NCBI GenBank assembly: GCA_003427395.1 | Contig: BFEA01000032.1 | Coordinates: 3,911,382 to 3,949,116, forward strand | Reading direction: 5' to 3' | DNA: 37,735 nt | Source of the DNA: Chara braunii | Lineage: Eukaryota; Streptophyta; Charophyceae; Charales; Characeae | Shown: piece after piece, positions 29,960 to 37,735 of the stretch | Layout of the letters: every line of letters begins with the position of its first letter | How positions within the stretch are numbered: the first letter of the stretch is position 1 | Made by a program: the position numbers and the translations under genes | Notes under the pieces: model-generated | Databases searched by the model: none | What the model was told of the DNA's origin: nothing | Seen by the model: the letters and a program-made list of their open reading frames with translations, nothing else

Positions 29960-30025
29960 TACAGGCGGCATGACCCTCAAGGGGCTCAAAAGGCTACCGA
30001 TGCAATCAAACAGTCTTTGTGCTAG

Positions 30026-30710
30026 AAGGTACAAGAATGTTCGTGAGCTAACGGACATTGTAGAACGTCTGGTCATGGTACCTGGCGTGCGCTATGACCA
30101 GCAGGTACTCCTCACGGATTACCTTAGATGTCTACCATCAGAGGTAAGGACAAAGCTGGTAGACGAGGCCTATGTCGATCAGCACAACTTCGCTTCATTC
30201 AGCAAGAAGGCCTTAGACATAGAGGCAAAGTTGGGATCTGTGCATCAGAGTCAGGGCGATGGTAGGAAGAAGAGACTACCCCAGGACTGGAAGACGAAAG
30301 GTCAACTAATGTCCGTCGGCCACGATGGTCAAACGACAGAAATTGACGACTTCCCAGACCTTGGGGAGGAGACAGAGCATGATGGGGCCAGTGAGACTTC
30401 AGATGGGGGAGTCGTGGCACCTATCAAGGAAAAGGCTAGGGAGACCGGGAAGAAAAAGGTAGTACGGTCCACGGGTCAGGGCGACCAAGGAACACCCCCA
30501 TGGGTAAAACTTGGTTTAGAGTATGAGGTGTGGAGGGACCGAGTCGCTAGGGGCACCTGCATGAACTGTGGCAATTATGGCCACATGTCCCGAATGTGCC
30601 GAGGCAAAAAGGTCCTGACGAGGGTAGCCTCACCAACGGTGGTGGGACTATCTTCGAACTCTGGCGGTGCTTCTGCGAGCACTTCGCAGGAAAACACCTC
30701 GGGCCAGTAG
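30026..30710 (+). pseudogene. gag: Gag C-terminus with zinc knuckle (element 3)
   Basis: Continues the core in another frame: YKNVRELTDIVERLVMVPG and YLRCLPSEVRTKLVDEAY. It then runs through an acidic linker to CMNCGNYGHMSRMC, a CX2CX4HX4C knuckle. It ends at TAG 30708-30710. The frame shift at about 30025 is a break within Gag. Confidence 0.85.
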
Positions 30711-30974
30711 GCGTTTTAGCCACTCTTACTTGCGCTGAAGGGGTAACGTTGCCTTCCCCACTTCAGGCGTTGGCCAAGGCTAGTGACCCACGTATCGCCC
30801 CGCAGACCCATTCAGACCCACCGACGCTCCGTTCGAGAGATGTATCTGAGGCCCTAGAAAAGTTAGAGACTGAGTGGTCAGGGAAGGACCCCAGGGACTC
30901 TTGGGCGATGATCAGTAGAGGTCCAAAGGGTGAACATTTCGTGGTAGAGGTTGATGTAGGTGGCCGCAAAGTTC
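30711..30974 (+). pseudogene. pol: Start of Pol, cut before the protease site (element 3)
   Basis: In the -1 frame relative to Gag: GKHLGPVGVLATL before the Gag stop, then a linker with EALEKLETEW and GEHFVVEVDVGGRKVR. In the family this is followed by the protease motif; here LTR sequence begins instead. The Gag end has CAG GAA AAC, similar to but weaker than the heptamer of element 1. Confidence 0.7.
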
Positions 30975-31151
30975 GACTCTTGTGTTGTTGGCAGAGAGAG
31001 AAAGCTCTCCTTGACATTGGTTTTCAGTACTACGAACCTCCATTGGTGTATTATTGGTGCAATGCTGCTCTCTAGACAAGGTGTGACTATCTGGCTTTCA
31101 ATGCGATGATGTTATCTGAAATTGTCATCTGGCTGTTGCTCGTTTTCCTTG
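30975..31151 (+). repeat. Truncated second LTR end of element 3
   Basis: 177 bases matching 27290-27466 without gaps and with about ten differences. The divergence suggests this insertion is much older than element 1. Confidence 0.9.
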
Positions 31152-31980
31152 CACTCCTCTTTCAGTCTCTTTTTCTCCCCTTTCTTCTGCTCTTCCTCCT
31201 TTCCTTCTTCCTCTTTCTCTTCTTCCTTATTTTTCGCTTCCCTTTTCGTCTTCGCAACTACTCTCTTTCTAATCTGTATATCTAGGGTCCCCTGGCTCAT
31301 GCATGATCATGTTATCCCACAGTATCTTCACGTTCATAGCGGCTCATGCAGGAAAATCGCTGCGGGGACAGGAAATGGAATAGTGGCCGGAGGATAGAGA
31401 GGGTGATGCATGCAAACATCAGGTAGTCACCCATAGCGTTAAGTAGCACAGCAACCTGTCAATGGCAGGACTATTCCACCACCTCTAGCCACTTAGACTA
31501 ACAATTCCGACTCTCACAATTCTAATTCTTACCTAAAATTTATTGAATTTACCTGGATTGCAGTTACTCGACACTTACTACAGTCATCTGACTGGTAAAA
31601 GAGACTAGGGACCTGGCCCGTGTTTCCTGGAAAAGAAGGGTGTGTCACAAAGATAAGGACGAGTAGATATCCTACAGATCCTGAGAACAGAAATGAAAAC
31701 ACAAGCTGCATATTCAGGGATGCACTGTTAGCAAAGATAGGAAGGAGACCACTAGAATGTGGTTCCTGCTTCTGTCTCCATAGAATGCCCACAAGATAAA
31801 CCTAGCTTGACAAGACAGGCCAGCAAGGAAGGTAGCGATGACAGCAAGGAAACAAGCAGCAGGATGAAAGTGCGCTTGTCTTATACACAGCAGCCAGCAG
31901 GAGGAGAATGGAATGGGAGAGGAGGGGGAGAAAAGGGTGTGACTGGACAGGAAGAGAGCAATCTACACCAACCCACCCAC

Positions 31981-32236
31981 CTTGTTGAAAACAACACCCG
32001 CAAATGAAAGGTCCCGATCAAACGTTGTGAATCCATGAATCATTGCAGCCGCGCTACGGGCAAGAGCCCAACAATCCAACACCAGGACAACCGGTGCACC
32101 AAGAAACTTTGCCATCTCCGACGTACTTCCTCGTTCACTTTTTCCATCTCTACCATCAAAGAGTCCCATAACTCCTTCCACAATGGCAATGTCTGTGTCA
32201 CGAGCACATCTTTTGAAACTGGCAACATTTGCCTCC
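31981..32236 (-). CDS. cbiA/cobB: Cobyrinate a,c-diamide synthase-like, ATP-domain exon
   Basis: First visible exon (256 nt: one base finishing a split codon, then 85 codons). Acceptor GGACAG|GGAGG (an alternative AG lies five bases upstream), donor AAG|GTGGGT. It encodes EANVASFKRCARDTDIAIVEG, VMGLFDGRDG, GSTSEMAKFLGAPVVLVLD, CWALARSAAAMIHGFTTFD and FAGVVFNK. This is the second half of the P-loop ATP-binding domain; the acidic residues in EGVMGLFDG are among those known to matter in bacterial CbiA. The P-loop exon, with the family's GKT and KVGPD motifs, is not found between here and 37735 and presumably lies upstream. The open frame has an ATG at 32292, but what precedes 32236 is not family-like. 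Confidence 0.9.
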
Positions 32237-32586
32237 CTGTCCTTGGTCACAGATTCATGCAAACAGCAAAACACGTGATCGCCAGAAGTCATTCTTTATG
32301 AAATGAAAAAAGAAAGAAAGAATGAAAGAAAGCCAGAGAGGGGGAAGCGAATTAAAAAACAGGGAGTATAGCTTCTAACACAACTGAATAGATAAGAATT
32401 CCGTTAAACTCATAGCCTGTAAATCAACAGCTCTAGGCATGCACAACATTCATCAACCAGCTAACGTCTTCCACTGAATAGAAGACAGTGTCATTACTCC
32501 ACTAGGTGTTATTCTTTCTGAGCTCTTCTTCGGGGACCATTTCCACTGTGCACATCACAGGGCCAAAGCAATCATCATTTCCGAAT

Positions 32587-32820
32587 CATTCCAGTTCTCA
32601 GTACTCCAAAAAATATCAAATCTTGTTCCTTTCTGAATTGTTATTCAAGAGTGGGAAAGCGGCCTGGGGTGGAGGATGGAGGGGAGGGGGAGGGGGAGGG
32701 GAATGCCATTCCAGTTCTCAGTACTCCAAAAAGTACCAAATTTTGTTCCTTTCTGAATTGTTATTCAAGAGTGGGAAAGCGACCTCGGGTGCGGGATGGA
32801 GAGGAGGGGGAGGGAAATGC
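32587..32820. repeat. 120-bp tandem duplication
   Basis: Two units starting CATTCCAGTTCTCAGTACTCC at 32587 and 32707, ending in G-rich GGAGGGGGAGG. About ten differences. Confidence 0.92.
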
Positions 32821-33620
32821 CAGGTGGCAATCTATAGACAAGTTCGGATTACGGCACGCACGTGTGCCACAAACCCAGCAGCTCATCATTGACCCTCTAT
32901 GAGAATTAGTATGCTTTTAAGAGAACGTCACCCACACATCTGAATCAATCTTCAGAAGCTCACAATCAAATCACACATGCAGTCATGCGGCTGCCTGTGC
33001 GAAGAGGAAGAGCAGGAGTGTGGAAATATCTTTAAAATTACAAGTCGAGCCCCCGCAGCTACGCTGCGGCGCAGAGGAGGATGCATTGAAACGAAACAAT
33101 AGAAGTAATATTTCAAATAACTTAAATGAAATCAATCGGAAGATTCTCAACCATTATTATTGCACTTACATCTGAATTTTTGGGTTCGTTTTTTTTTCCC
33201 TTTTTTTTTTCTGGGACATTCGTTGATCCTTACACAGGCTGCTGATTCGGGATTGAGATACCGTTATCCCGATCCCGATCACGGCTGATCTTCCGTGATT
33301 TGCATATTGTCAGCCACTGCTATTCCGATCCTAATGACGAGAACCTTCCCTTCTTCCTGCTCGGCCTGGCTAATGAATCTCTAAAGAAGCATACGTGTGT
33401 CAGCTTTGCCATTTCCATTGATATTCCGATTCCCCCAATACTCTTCCGATGCTCTCCCACTACTACGGAGATTCCCCCACTGTTGTGTTGATCCCGATTG
33501 GTCCCTCAGCACAGATGATACGCATACATCGAGAAATACTATAAAAAAAAAAAAACTCCCTCTTCCTTTCGCTCTCCCAAAAGCGAAGCCCAAATCGTTC
33601 GACGAAAAGTGAATGGATGA
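32821..33620. other. No recognisable gene
   Basis: Upstream side of the cbiA/cobB exons, probably intron or 5' region. T-runs at 33190-33210, A-run at 33542-33554. I searched by eye for the P-loop motif on the minus strand and did not find it. Confidence 0.4.
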
Positions 33621-34530
33621 GAGATTGGAGAATGGCGGGGGTTGGGGGGAGTGGAGAAGCAGGAGGAAGCGGTTGAAAAGGACAATGACAGGAGAGGGGG
33701 AGTCTGACGTGGACGCTGGAAAACGACGATCAAGGTAATGATGATGATGATCAGGCATACGACAGGAGGAGGGAAGAGGAGAAGAGGAGGATGCACGCAA
33801 GAGGTGACTGAAGCAAGGAGTAGCGGGAGGAAGAGCAGCGGGGGTGGAAGGAGGAGCGGGAGCAGGGCGATGAGGAGAGGAGAGGGAATGGCAAGAGGAG
33901 GACCAGGAAAAGGAGGATTGGGAGCGGGAGGAAGAGGAGGAGGAGGAGGAGGAGGAGACGAGGAAGCGGATAAAGCGGAGAAAGTGTAGGAGGAGGAGGA
34001 TAGAGGGAAGACGAGATCATAGCAAGGAATAGAGGAGAAGTGGGGGGAGGAAAAAGAGGAGCGGGGGACGAGGAGGAGAGACAGTGGCAGAAAGGGCGGG
34101 AGTGGCAGTGGGAGCTGGAAGAGTGGGAATGGCAGGAGAATCGGGAAGAGGAGGAACGGGAGGCAGAGCGGGAGGAGGAAGATGAGGAGGAAGAGGTGAA
34201 GAAGCGGAGGAAGTGGAGAAGGCGGAGGAAGTGAAGGAGGAGAAGGAGGAAGAGCAAGAGGAGCAGGAGGCGGGATGAAATATCCCCGACAGTTCACATG
34301 GTAGAAAGAATATTAGCATGGCCCCTGAGCAAGGATGACATGCATAAATGGTGAGATGGTCGTAATTAAGAAAATAAAAAAAAGGTCGAGCATGAGGACG
34401 ATGAGGACGAGGAGACGCTGAGGAAGCGGAGGACGCAGAGGAAGTGGAGAAAGCGGAGGAGGTGGAGGACATGGAAAAAGCAGAGGAGGAGGAGGAAGAG
34501 GAAGAGGGGCGGGGGGTGGGATGAGATATC
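33621..34530 (+). repeat. Purine-rich (GAGGAAG)n tract
   Basis: About 900 bases with almost only G and A on the plus strand, in irregular GGA/GAAG units, interrupted by a U6-like copy at 34276-34384. Open frames through it on both strands are low complexity (Pro/Leu/Ser or Glu/Arg) and not genes. Confidence 0.85.
34273..34384 (+). pseudogene. U6 snRNA-like copy B with A-rich tail
   Basis: The central part matches U6 (ATTAGCATGGCCCCTGAGCAAGGATGACATGCATAAATGG...GAGATGGTC), with the AGC triad kept but the ACAGAGA box lost. The 5' end is not U6-like but forms GGGAT-GAAAT-ATCCC, a small hairpin in the position of the U6 5' stem. An A-rich tail follows (34366-34384). Shares flanking sequence with copy C. 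Confidence 0.75.
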
Positions 34531-34628
34531 CCTTAAAGTTGGAATGCTAGAAAGACGATTAGCATGACCCCTGTGTAAGGATGACAGGGATAAATGGAGA
34601 GATGGTCGACATCAACAGAAAAAAAAAG
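34518..34628 (+). pseudogene. U6 snRNA-like copy C with A-rich tail
   Basis: Matches U6 in TTGGAA...GATTAGCATGACCCCTG..TAAGGATGACA and ATAAATGGAGAGATGGTC. The same GGGAT-GAGAT-ATCCC hairpin as copy B precedes it, and an A-run follows. With copy B it forms a tandem of about 240 bp inside the purine-rich tract. Confidence 0.72.
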
Positions 34629-34665
34629 AGATCGAACATACTTGTACAAATTTGAAGACTTATTT

Positions 34666-34668
<3 letters not shown>

Positions 34669-34746
<78 letters not shown>

Positions 34747-34747
34747 N

Positions 34748-34806
<59 letters not shown>
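34669..34806 (+). repeat. (CT)n microsatellite
   Basis: About 138 bases of CT dinucleotides with one N at 34747; the true length is uncertain. Confidence 0.97.
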
Positions 34807-34820
<14 letters not shown>

Positions 34821-34834
34821 ACACACACACACAC
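34807..34834. repeat. (TG)7(AC)7 inverted dinucleotide repeat
   Basis: Seven TG then seven AC units; the 13-base arms GTGTG.../...CACAC can pair around a central A. It follows (CT)n directly. Confidence 0.9.
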
Positions 34835-34879
34835 TCTCTCTCTTTCTCACACACATACACGCACAATCACTCACCCATC

Positions 34880-35280
34880 GGCCGGCACTCGACAATCACG
34901 ACTTCCAACCGTTGAACATCCCTTTCCTTCGCACAACAGCTGCCCGGCGCCCGCTACCCGACGAAAAAATGACGGGAAAACACACTCGCACGACAAAAAA
35001 AAAAATTGCACCAGGCAACACCCTTTGAACCGGCACACAACAGCCCAAAAAAAACCGCCCTCCGAAACGCTTCTACCGCGCGGCGATACCCTTCGAACCG
35101 GCGCACAGCAGACCCAAAACCCCCCCTCCGATTTTGCGAAGTTCCTGTTGGGCCCGCGCCTTGCCGCCCAACTCTTTCCCAACACAGACAGACCGGCTGC
35201 GGGACAGCGTCACGCGAGACCCGCTCTTCCCTTTATAAAGAGTATAGATAATAAACAATGAGTTCAATGTTCACTGTGAG
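34880..35280. other. No recognisable gene
   Basis: GC-rich, C-rich on the plus strand, with A-runs at 34996 and 35048 and a repeated short block (ACCCTTTGAACCGGCACACA / ACCCTTCGAACCGGCGCACA at 35020 and 35088). No known domain on either strand. Confidence 0.4.
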
Positions 35281-36200
35281 TACAATGTTCAAGTTGCTTC
35301 TCCCTCTTGTTCCTCAGGTCAGCACTCTTCCTCGCTCCCAGCTCCTTCACCGCCAAACCAGACAACGTCCTCTCCAAGCCAATCCCTCTCTAGCGCCGGC
35401 CTATCCAACTCTAGCGCGATAATGCTAGAACTCGAAATCATAATGCCGGTCCTTGAAGCACCATCATTGCCACCCTGAAGCAATGGTGACCTTCCCTTTC
35501 ATCCCTTGACCTCGCTAACATAAGTGCCACACTATTTCTATACCACAAGCACAAACAGAATAAACTCTTGGAAGATGAATGCCGATCTCCCTCCTGCTAC
35601 TGAGCACTTTCCAGATTAGTGCTTTCCAGGTAAGCTTCTTCTTCCCTGAAGCCTTGGACTACCTGATATCTCTCCTCTTCCCTCACTCTCTATGGTGCAT
35701 CACCACCTCCAACTGGCTATGCCTACCACTCTCTCTCTCACTATAGCTATGGCAGCCTCACTCTCCAGATAAGCGCTTTCCAGATAAGCAATGCCGATCT
35801 CCCTCCTGCTGCTGAGCACTTTCCAGATCAGCGCTCTCCAGGTAAGCTTCTTCTCCGATCCATGCGGCCCAGATTACGTCGCAGCCAATGTGTGCCTAGA
35901 CCCAGCAGGCCTTCGATGCTTCTGGAAACAGATTCTGAGCGTTGGATGTGTATCATTTGTGGCTGTGGTTGATTTCTGGAGACATCTTTGACTCTTGGTC
36001 TGCTATGCCCGGTAGGGCCTGACTGTTGACTTCCCTAGGGCTTAGACATGACTTCTCCAGGCTCTGGGTGACTCATTTGACCCTGACCCTAGGCCTAGGA
36101 CCTGCCTAGAGGGCACAGAGATGACTTTTGACCACAGAACTTTGACAAAGCCAAGGGTTACGACCCAAAGACTTGTTCTCATGCTGCTGCTACAACATTT
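35281..36200 (+). repeat. Dispersed repeat D, copy 2
   Basis: Related to 9711-10740. It contains an internal 70-bp block present twice, 212 bases apart (35579-35650 and 35791-35862: ATGCCGATCTCCCTCCTGCT...TTTCCAG...CAGGTAAGC), each ending in a splice-donor-like site. No coding region recognised. Confidence 0.55.
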
Positions 36201-36340
36201 CCTTTTTCTTTTCGGAGTTTCGTCAATGCGCCCCCTCAAGGGTCTCCAACTAAGACGTGAACTGGAATGAAGGCCGTATTGACTGCCTCTCGAACCCCAG
36301 ACCTGTTTAGGACTTCCAGTCTTCACTTAGTCATCAGAAG

Positions 36341-37050
36341 TGAAACGGATTTTCACCCTTGCGGTGACAGATGCAGATCCCAGGGCTCGATCCCTAGACC
36401 TCACCTTACCCGTGTACAGTATCAAGTCGTCCCCTGTGTGTGTTTGAACCCGTGATCTGTGTTTTGGTAGTTGACTGCTGCTTGTCGTAGGGCTGTGTAG
36501 CAGTAGGGGTTCGATCTGTAGATCTGTAGACTAGGGGGTCATAGTTGTGTAGAGTCCGTAGCTATAGGAACTCTGAAAGGTCAAGGTCGTAGCTGCTACA
36601 GTCCTGAAAGGTCAAGGTCCTAGCTGCTACAGTCCTGAAAGGCCAAATCCACAAACTTCCGGAAGGTCCGGAAGTGGCCTTTCAAGTTTCTTCTCACGTT
36701 ATACACAGCAGACCAGAGGCAAGTGGGCAAGTGGTGAGTCCAACTTCGCTTAGTCAGCGGTACCCAGTCCCAGTCACACTTTGTACAGTCAGCAAGTACC
36801 ATGAGGGACTGTGTGCACCATGGGCCCGGTGGAAAAGGGCAGACCAGCGACTTACAGAAGTATAAATCAAGAGGCAGCGTCCAGCCATTCATTCATTCCT
36901 GCCTAAGCCATGCGGAGGCGCTGCTCTAGCATCTTGTGCAAGGTGGTCTGCAGAGGCCTGAAGTCGAAGTGGGCTGAGGTGGAGTTAGTGCAGCCATAGC
37001 TGCTTGAAGTTAGTGGTAGTTGGCGGCCATAGCTCCCACAGCTAGCGATA
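36341..37050 (+). repeat. Solo or partial LTR of the element 2 family
   Basis: Starts TGAAACGG and follows 13889-13150 (read on the minus strand) through all landmarks: GGGCTCGATCCCTAG, two copies of the GTCAAGGTC.TAGCTGCTACAGTCCTGAAAGG module (36580-36645), and TATAAAT at 36861. No coding part of an element is adjacent, so it is a solo LTR or a fragment. The right end is uncertain. Confidence 0.72.
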
Positions 37051-37340
37051 GGTGTTAGTCAGAGTGTGCGGGCGTGTAAACGCACCCTAAAAATGAATGT
37101 ATAGGAGTTATATTTCCGGCCAGATACAGCCAAAATGAGGGTGCGTTGTGTTCGGGAAAGACGGGTCCCCCTGTTCCCTGCCCTGCAGTTGTGTCGCTCT
37201 GCTGGACTTCGACGCCGCCAGCACCTGCCAACACCAGCCACCGGGCGTGACCCCGCCGGCCCCGCCGGCGCCCGCCAATGCCCGCCATCGCGGTTCCCTG
37301 CCATCGACAAGGTAAGGGACTTGGAGGGGGGAGAGAGAGA
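37051..37340 (+). other. GC-rich stretch, possible exon of unknown gene
   Basis: A frame opens at ATG 37135 (AAAATGAGG) and reaches a consensus-like donor, GACAAG|GTAAGG, at 37312. The encoded R/P/A-rich peptide is not recognised. This could be a first exon, or just GC-rich DNA beside the LTR. Confidence 0.2.
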
Positions 37341-37431
37341 GAGAGAGAGAGTTCTTCTTCTTCTTCTTCTTCTTCTTTTCTTCTTCTTCTTCTTCTTCTT
37401 CTTCTTCTTCTTCTTCTTCTTCTTCTTCGTC

Positions 37432-37462
<31 letters not shown>

Positions 37463-37508
37463 CTTCTTCTTCTTCTTCTTCTTCTTCATCGCTTCTTCTT
37501 CTTCTTCG
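37331..37508 (+). repeat. (GA)n then (TTC)n microsatellite
   Basis: About 20 bases of GA units, then about 155 bases of TTC units with few interruptions (TTTTC at 37376, CGTCAC at 37427, CATCGC at 37486). Poly-Glu/Lys frames on the minus strand are by-products. The C-rich remainder to 37735 shows no gene. Confidence 0.95.
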
Positions 37509-37735
37509 CACCAGTTTCGAGCCCCATTCCCCTCCCTCCCTAATCGTCAGGATCGCGCCCGATCGCTGGTCCCCCCCACCTGCCCCTATCACGCCCCTTG
37601 TGCTCCTTGCTCCCCGACTCCTTCCCCCCCGCTCTCCACACGCGCTCACCATCCCGATCACCCACCTGCGTCCTCCCGACGTCATTCTCACCCCCCCTTG
37701 GTCTCGCTTCCCGCTACCTTCCCACTCCCCCACCC

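Larger units (their letters stand above)
27290..31151 (+). mobile_element. Element 3: pol-less Ty3/gypsy derivative in an intron
   Basis: LTR end, tRNA-Met primer site, a leader of about 1.3 kb, Gag, then at 30975 a direct jump from just before the protease active site (GGRKVR) into the end of an LTR. Protease, RT, RNase H and integrase are gone. Either one deletion joined gag to the 3' LTR or this is a copy of a non-autonomous form. It lies opposite in strand to its host gene. Confidence 0.82.
24593..31980 (-). other. Large intron of cbiA/cobB (7388 bp)
   Basis: Donor AAG|GTGGGT at 31980, acceptor GCAG at 24593. It hosts a U6-like copy, a 296-bp tandem duplication and element 3 on the opposite strand. 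Segments without recognised content: about 24930-25340, 25940-26500 and 31300-31980. A short K/E-rich open stretch on the minus strand (31152-31280) resembles the coiled coil of the element 2 Gag. Confidence 0.85.

Noticed and set aside
32237-32292. ATG at 32292 as the start of the corrin amidase
   Set aside because: The 18 residues before the acceptor do not fit the family, the P-loop would be missing, and a good acceptor lies at 32237-32238.
33539-34297. Pro/Leu/Ser-rich minus-strand frame of 252 residues
   Set aside because: Shadow of the purine-rich tract; low complexity only.
34533-34895. Open frames of (RE)n, (SL)n through the CT repeat
   Set aside because: Direct translation of a dinucleotide repeat on either strand; no start context or domain.
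37059-37733. Minus-strand frame of 224 residues with poly-Glu and poly-Lys
   Set aside because: Produced by the TTC/GA repeats; the rest has no recognisable domain.
1-37735. Bacterial origin of the window because of the corrin amidase
   Set aside because: Spliced exons with matched phases, LTR retroelements with tRNA-Met primer sites and U6-like sequences show a eukaryotic nuclear genome.

Overview
This is nuclear DNA from a eukaryote of the plant lineage, most likely a charophyte alga such as Chara. The evidence is: Ty3/gypsy chromoviruses with tRNA-Met primer sites; a K/E-rich Gag starting MVDLHCGKSTT, which I associate from memory with Chara proteins; GT-AG introns of several kb; U6-like and tRNA-like sequences; and scaffold Ns. 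There is no prokaryotic operon structure. The genus is inference, not a search result.

The key host locus is on the minus strand, in three exons (32236-31981, 24592-24079, 21641-21427). It encodes most of a cobyrinate a,c-diamide synthase (CbiA/CobB family), normally a cobalamin (or F430) corrin-ring amidase of prokaryotes. All three exons have GT/AG boundaries, their phases match exactly, and they carry the family's [27 protein letters not shown] and AECGGLMYL motifs. The P-loop exon and the C-terminal end are not found in the window. A His/Gln-rich insert links the two domains. The first intron is 7.4 kb and holds a pol-less retroelement, a U6-like copy and a tandem duplication.

Layout. 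1-228: host flank. 229-9710: complete chromovirus 1 (+), with 1280-bp near-identical LTRs, a primer site, Gag with a zinc knuckle, a canonical -1 slippery heptamer with a 7-bp downstream stem at the gag/pol junction, and a protease-RT-RNase H-integrase-chromodomain frame broken by five in-frame stops. 9711-13150: non-coding repeats. 13150-19602: chromovirus 2 (-), heavily decayed, with its downstream LTR; 19640-20860 holds its presumed leader and an array of nine W-box motifs. 21427-32236: the CbiA/CobB locus. Within its first intron, about 27290-31151 is element 3 (+): an LTR end, a primer site and a Gag joined straight to a second LTR end. 32237-36340: introns or intergenic DNA with tandem duplications, a purine-rich tract with two U6-like copies, and long (CT)n. 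36341-37050: an LTR of the chromovirus 2 family in the opposite orientation. The end is a GC-rich stretch and a long (TTC)n tract.

So the window shows one split metabolic gene of bacterial type living inside a retroelement-rich genome, plus one young retroelement with an unusually clear frameshift signal. I see no CRISPR array, rRNA or convincing intact tRNA.
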